Below, one piece after another: positions 59,870 to 64,000 of a DNA stretch of 64,000 nucleotides. Within the stretch, counting starts at the first letter, position 1. Each line of letters begins with the position of its first letter. The position numbers and the translations under genes are program-made. Origin of the DNA: Branchiostoma floridae (lineage: Eukaryota > Chordata > Leptocardii > Amphioxiformes > Branchiostomatidae); contig NC_049993.1 in assembly GCF_000003815.2 (NCBI RefSeq), forward strand, positions 1,812,123-1,876,122. The letters are read 5' to 3'. The notes under the pieces were generated by a model that was not told where the DNA came from, made no database searches, and worked only from the letters and a program-made list of their open reading frames with translations.

Positions 59870-60200
59870 ATGTTCTGGAGTTGTTTCTGAGCCGTCAAAA
59901 GTTTGGTTTTGCTACTTTTTTCTATGTCAACCCTGACCTCAGCTAGCAGCTGGGCTAAGATCATCTGCCAGAACGCTGTCGTACAGCACTGAGGGGTATT
60001 AGGGACCGATAATCTTCCGGCGGGGCTGAATCATAACGGCCTGGAGGCTACTATATATTTGGTCCTACGGTGACCTCAATACGACAATTGCCACCGATGC
60101 TGCCGTTGAACTGCATGTTTATGAACCATTTTCCCCTGAGTGAAGTGAACAAAGTTGTGTAAAATAAAGTGCCTTTTCCAAGGGCACAGCATCGGTGACG
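59870..60200. repeat. Module M2 plus SINE piece, copy 3
   Basis: It matches 47865-48235 through 'cgtacagcactgagg', 'cggcggggctgaatc', 'gttgaactgcatg' and 'ccctgagtgaagtgaac'. Confidence 0.65.
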
Positions 60201-60784
60201 CTCTCTAGACTTCTTTACAGTAAAGTAAAGTACATTATCCATTAACATATAATACGCTCTTATCGTCTGCCGCCTTATCGACGCAGGCAATGTGAGTTAG
60301 GGTATCTTATTAATAAGCAAACTGGATCCTATAGGTCCTTGAAATTATATACTTAAATAAGTTAATCATGCATAATTCCGCTTTACTGACTAAAGAATGA
60401 GCTAAATTTACATTTTTCTCAACCCAGTGCAGCTATATATTTAAATCATCTCAACGCGTCCCATTAATTATGCAAATGGTAAATTGGTACTTTATTTTGT
60501 ACAACATTGTCTAAGGTATCTACATATTAAAAATCGTGAAAATCCGTTGTTTCCCTCTTGAGTTAGACGCTTCAGAAGTTTTTTTTTTACAAAAATGCCC
60601 CTGCTATCCTAAACCTAGTCGCCAGTGGGTCCAAACTTACGTCACTTCTTCCTGAGCACAAGAGCTATCCAACACCCTAAAATCGTGACCATAGCTTTTT
60701 CAAAACACAAGATAGCAAAACTGGAAGTTGAACTGCAGTACCAATAGAAGCCGCTAGAGGGGCCAAAATCTAATCATTTCCAGC

Positions 60785-60918
60785 TTTGTCACACCCTACC
60801 AACACACTAAGTATGAAACAAATCCACTCAGCCGTTCTTGAGTTATCTTGTTTACACACACACAGACACAGACAAACGCAGGGTAAAATATAACCTCCAT
60901 GACCTTTCATGGAGGTAA
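60785..60918. repeat. Hairpin-ended dispersed repeat tail
   Basis: 'ccactcagccgttcttgagt', a CA/CAGA tract, then 'aaaatataacctccatgac' and an inverted atggaggt (hairpin 60893-60916). Same family as 33240-33400. The body probably starts near 60600, but no left end was found. Confidence 0.7.
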
Positions 60919-60988
60919 CTATCTTTTAGACAGGAATATTTACTGTAAACGTAATAAAGTCACCGTGGCTATCTGCAGTAGATTATGT

Positions 60989-61081
60989 CACACAAACACA
61001 CACACACGCATACATACACACACACACACACACGCATACACACACAAGCGCGCGCGCGCACACGCACACACACACAGATAG

Positions 61082-61112
<31 letters not shown>

Positions 61113-61377
61113 GACACACACACACACACACACACACAGACAGACACACACACACACAGACAGACACACACACACACAGACAGACACACACACACACACA
61201 CACACAGACAGACACACACACACACACACAGACAGACACACACACACACACACACACAGACAGACACACACACACACACAGACAGACACACACACACAAA
61301 GACAGACACACACACACACACACACAGATAGACACACACACACACACACACAGACAGACAGACACACACACACACAA
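60989..61377. repeat. (CA)n/(CAGACAGA) compound microsatellite
   Basis: About 390 bp of alternating purine-pyrimidine CA units with CAGACAGA interruptions at roughly 20-40 bp spacing and a CG-rich spot (gcgcgcgcgc, about 61050). It is open in all frames by composition only. Confidence 0.98.
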
Positions 61378-62690
61378 ATAACAGCAAAAACTTAACCTTC
61401 TTGGCAGAAGTAATTACTTACTAGAAAGGCCGACATTTGCTTGGGTGCAAATACAGCATATTTCAGCCATACCCATTCCCACGCAACATTGGACTGTTCC
61501 AAGTCACCCCTGCGCAAAAATACAATATTTTAACTGTAAGTTATCCCCGAAAGAGAACTAATATTGTGAATTGATTCAAGGTCAAAACAGAGCTTGCCCA
61601 ATATGCCCCGGGCCCATATGGAAGAACATAATCTTCCACAGGAGCGCCTATGCATAACTGATCGGTTTTTAGAATTGCGGCAGCTCCTATTTTTCCGAGA
61701 GTGAAAAAAAACGCACCTTCCATTCAGAAGATTTTCATCATAAAATTACATGACGCCATTCAACAATTTCCACTTCGATAACTGGGTCTAAGTACCGTCA
61801 TAATCTCCTTGTGATGTGGGTACATTTATTATTGCAGTGAACTTTTTTTAATCAAGTAGGGCATACGTTTTAATAATTATCAAGCAGGTGCAGGTAGTAG
61901 GAGTGTTGTTGTTTTTTTCAAGCTAAGAACTTAAATCTTCATCTTGTTTTGTATGAGTCATTACATAAACGGAGACGTCTCGAATTTTAACAAGAATTTT
62001 ACCACCCTGTTGCTTCATTTCTTTTCTGAAAAATCCCAGGACTAACAAGTTTACTTGATTTGGCTTTATCTATAAATTCCATTTTTCTTAGAATTGTTTG
62101 TTAAGTATATGCCCCTTGCATACCACTGGTAAATTGTTTTACTTTGTATGCAATCAGCCATCGGACGTAATCTTGTCTGAGTGTGATAATTTCCTGCTCG
62201 TAGCGTGCGAGACCAGGAGGATAGGAGTTTCTACTTTGTTCGGGGGTTTCTTTTCGGAGGTCAGTGGTGATACTCTGGTACTGAGAGTGTTTTATTGGGC
62301 TCAAACTCTGGCAGTTTAAAGTTACTTACAATTTGAATGTAACTGTTATAAAGTTTACGTCAAAAAAGAACAACAACAACACTAGAAGTACCTACATTTG
62401 TTCGGGAAAAGATTACATGCATTCTCGCCACTGTCAAAATTATGTATCAAAACTAAAAGCAAACTGTCCGATTTTCCCGCGTTTTCTGCCAAGTAACATT
62501 TTCTCGACTGTCTCAACTAACCCCAAAAGTCAAATCTGCCGAAAATAATTGATAGTGCCATGCGGAATGTTGGTAAATTCATCGACACAGACTTGTATTC
62601 TAACGTTCAATGCACGCGTACCGCCCGATACCGCTCAAATGACCCTATCTGAGCGCCAAATCCTCGCAAACTACAATTTCAAACCGGGCA
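61378..62690. other. Non-coding stretch, nothing recognised
   Basis: Frames of 60-75 codons without motifs or splice context. Confidence 0.5.
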
Positions 62691-62699
62691 CAGGGTGAC

Positions 62700-63305
62700 T
62701 TATGGACACTGTATGGCTGTAATTTGCATCTGTTTGTGTACATACGATATAGCAAGGCCCCGCTTATGAATATTAACTAGCATTCGCCTTTCTCGTCGTT
62801 GATTGGCTGGCTCTTTAAATTCAATCAACTCTCGCTCTCCCCAGACCGCTGGCACCTGGCACGTGTGGGCTCTGGGGTCATGGGAGTTCACGGGAAAAGA
62901 CCGGAAGAAAACCAATTTCCCCTCAGAAAAGTGCAGAAATTAATAATTTAAAATTGGTTTATGCCAAAAATTTTATATGGATCATTTTACCAACTATCTA
63001 ATGCCTATCTACACTAAATTTAAGGTCATTCTATTGTAATTTAAGGGTACAGGGGGCCAAAATGTACCGTTTTGGTCAAAACATGACCTGTAAACTTCAA
63101 TAAAATCATTTTAGAGGCAGCCGCAGATATGAAAAAAAAGAGAAAAACACACCTGGGTATTGACCCACTCTACCCTTGTGCCAAATTTCAGGTCATTCGG
63201 TCCCGGAACGACGGAGATGATTCGATTTGAAGATTTGACAGGAGAAAGAAAGAAACATAACGAATACAATATATTTCACCATACCATATATGGTATGGCT
63301 GAAAT
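62700..63305. repeat. Dispersed repeat ending in a perfect palindrome
   Basis: The right end has 'tgccaaatttcaggtcattc', an A/G-rich tract and ccataccatatatggtatgg (63279-63298), a perfect 20-base palindrome. The plan of sentence-like block, simple tract and hairpin resembles the tails at 33.3 and 60.8 kb, but the sequence differs. The left end is uncertain. Confidence 0.5.
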
Positions 63306-63369
63306 ATAATAATGTCCAGTACCATTCTGTTCTTTTTATATCAAATACAAATAACCAGCAATCCAATTT

Positions 63370-64000
63370 TCAAGATAATCCGCAAGCGTTAATGTCCTAA
63401 AATGTTAAGATTTAAAACGTTGTATTGAAATTTGTGTGAGTAGGACAATCCTGTGTATTACTCTCTCATGTATAACAAACAAGGGGTTTATATCAAGACA
63501 AGTTACCGGGCAAAAACTACCCATTTGACCAGACAATCAAATCATTTTCTTGGAACTAGTGATTGATCAGTCCCAGTGTCTGTACAAAATACATGATATA
63601 CAAAGAAAAACATCTCTGTCTTATCTAACAAGGAAACGTCCTAGCTATAGCAGGAAAACAAGATTGTGAACTTTGAGCAGAATGCCACCTGTCTGACCCA
63701 CATGATAAATCCATTATTTGCAAATAAGGTATGTTTATACTAACATAATAAATACATACTTTACAAATAAGGTATGTCATCAATAAAAGAATTAGCGTCA
63801 CTTGACGCACGCGCATTAAGAGTGAGAAGCAAGGTAGTTGAGAAGTATGCAATACTGTGATGTATCAACTCCCCTCCAATGTACGCAAGCATTCTTTACT
63901 AAACTTGAAGCCATGACTGATAGAAGAAATTACATCTCTCTAAGATATTACCCGAAAGCTGTTTAAAGATCCGTCGCAATATCCCTGCTGTTTAAGCAAA
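63370..64000. repeat. Dispersed module M1, copy 3
   Basis: It aligns with 57660-57900 and 58786-59165 joined together, without the SINE that separates those parts there. It reaches the window end. Confidence 0.7.

Noticed and set aside
60969-61395. Several 130-codon frames of alternating Thr-His or Cys-Val on both strands
   Set aside because: They are readings of the CA/CAGACAGA microsatellite, open in every frame because of composition.

Overview
This is eukaryotic, animal genomic DNA: split genes with GT-AG introns, many tRNA-derived SINEs, LINE and mariner remnants, microsatellites and two assembly gaps (2993-3102 and 34083-34182). The gene content (a large in-tandem TPR family, a kexin/furin-like protease, BRICHOS secreted proteins) and the repeat families suggest an invertebrate deuterostome. 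A cephalochordate (amphioxus, Branchiostoma) is my best guess, as inference rather than proof.

Layout. 1-3250 holds the 5' part of a CR1/L2-like non-LTR retrotransposon on the minus strand (ORF1 with an SGNH esterase, then the endonuclease; no reverse transcriptase). 4157-8655 and 13026-19369 are two tandem paralogues of a large protein that joins a GlnD/DUF294-like nucleotidyltransferase module to 14 C-terminal 44-residue TPRs. The second is complete (5 coding exons, 1505 aa). The first lacks its 5' exons in this window. Their 3' flanks, to about 12.87 kb and 23.95 kb, are also homologous, so the array arose by segmental duplication of a unit of about 11 kb. 22.7-29.4 kb is a transposon and satellite zone: a LINE tail, a LINE reverse transcriptase split by a nested mariner, foldback elements and two minisatellites. 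29.4-33.2 kb shows no gene.

33.4-34.6 kb is a shortened paralogue of a secreted BRICHOS family that has lost the BRICHOS exons. 37308-42997 (minus strand) is a complete 13-exon, 624-aa kexin/furin-like proprotein convertase with prodomain, D/H/N/S catalytic residues, P domain and a hydrophobic C-terminus. 49.6-52.0 kb and 55.2-57.2 kb are two intact six-exon BRICHOS genes (247 and 248 aa) with matching TATA promoters. The DNA around them (44.8-49 kb, 54.5-55 kb, 57.6-64 kb) is a mosaic of duplicated non-coding modules, SINEs and (CA)-rich microsatellites.

Two candidate systems stand out. (1) The tandem nucleotidyltransferase-TPR genes look like a diversifying sensor-effector family: a conserved putative nucleotide-transfer module with a repeat solenoid that changes by unit duplication. 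(2) A BRICHOS cluster shares its locus with a proprotein convertase, and one paralogue keeps only the signal peptide and a Cys-rich tail. Functions are inferred from sequence; no search or expression data were available.
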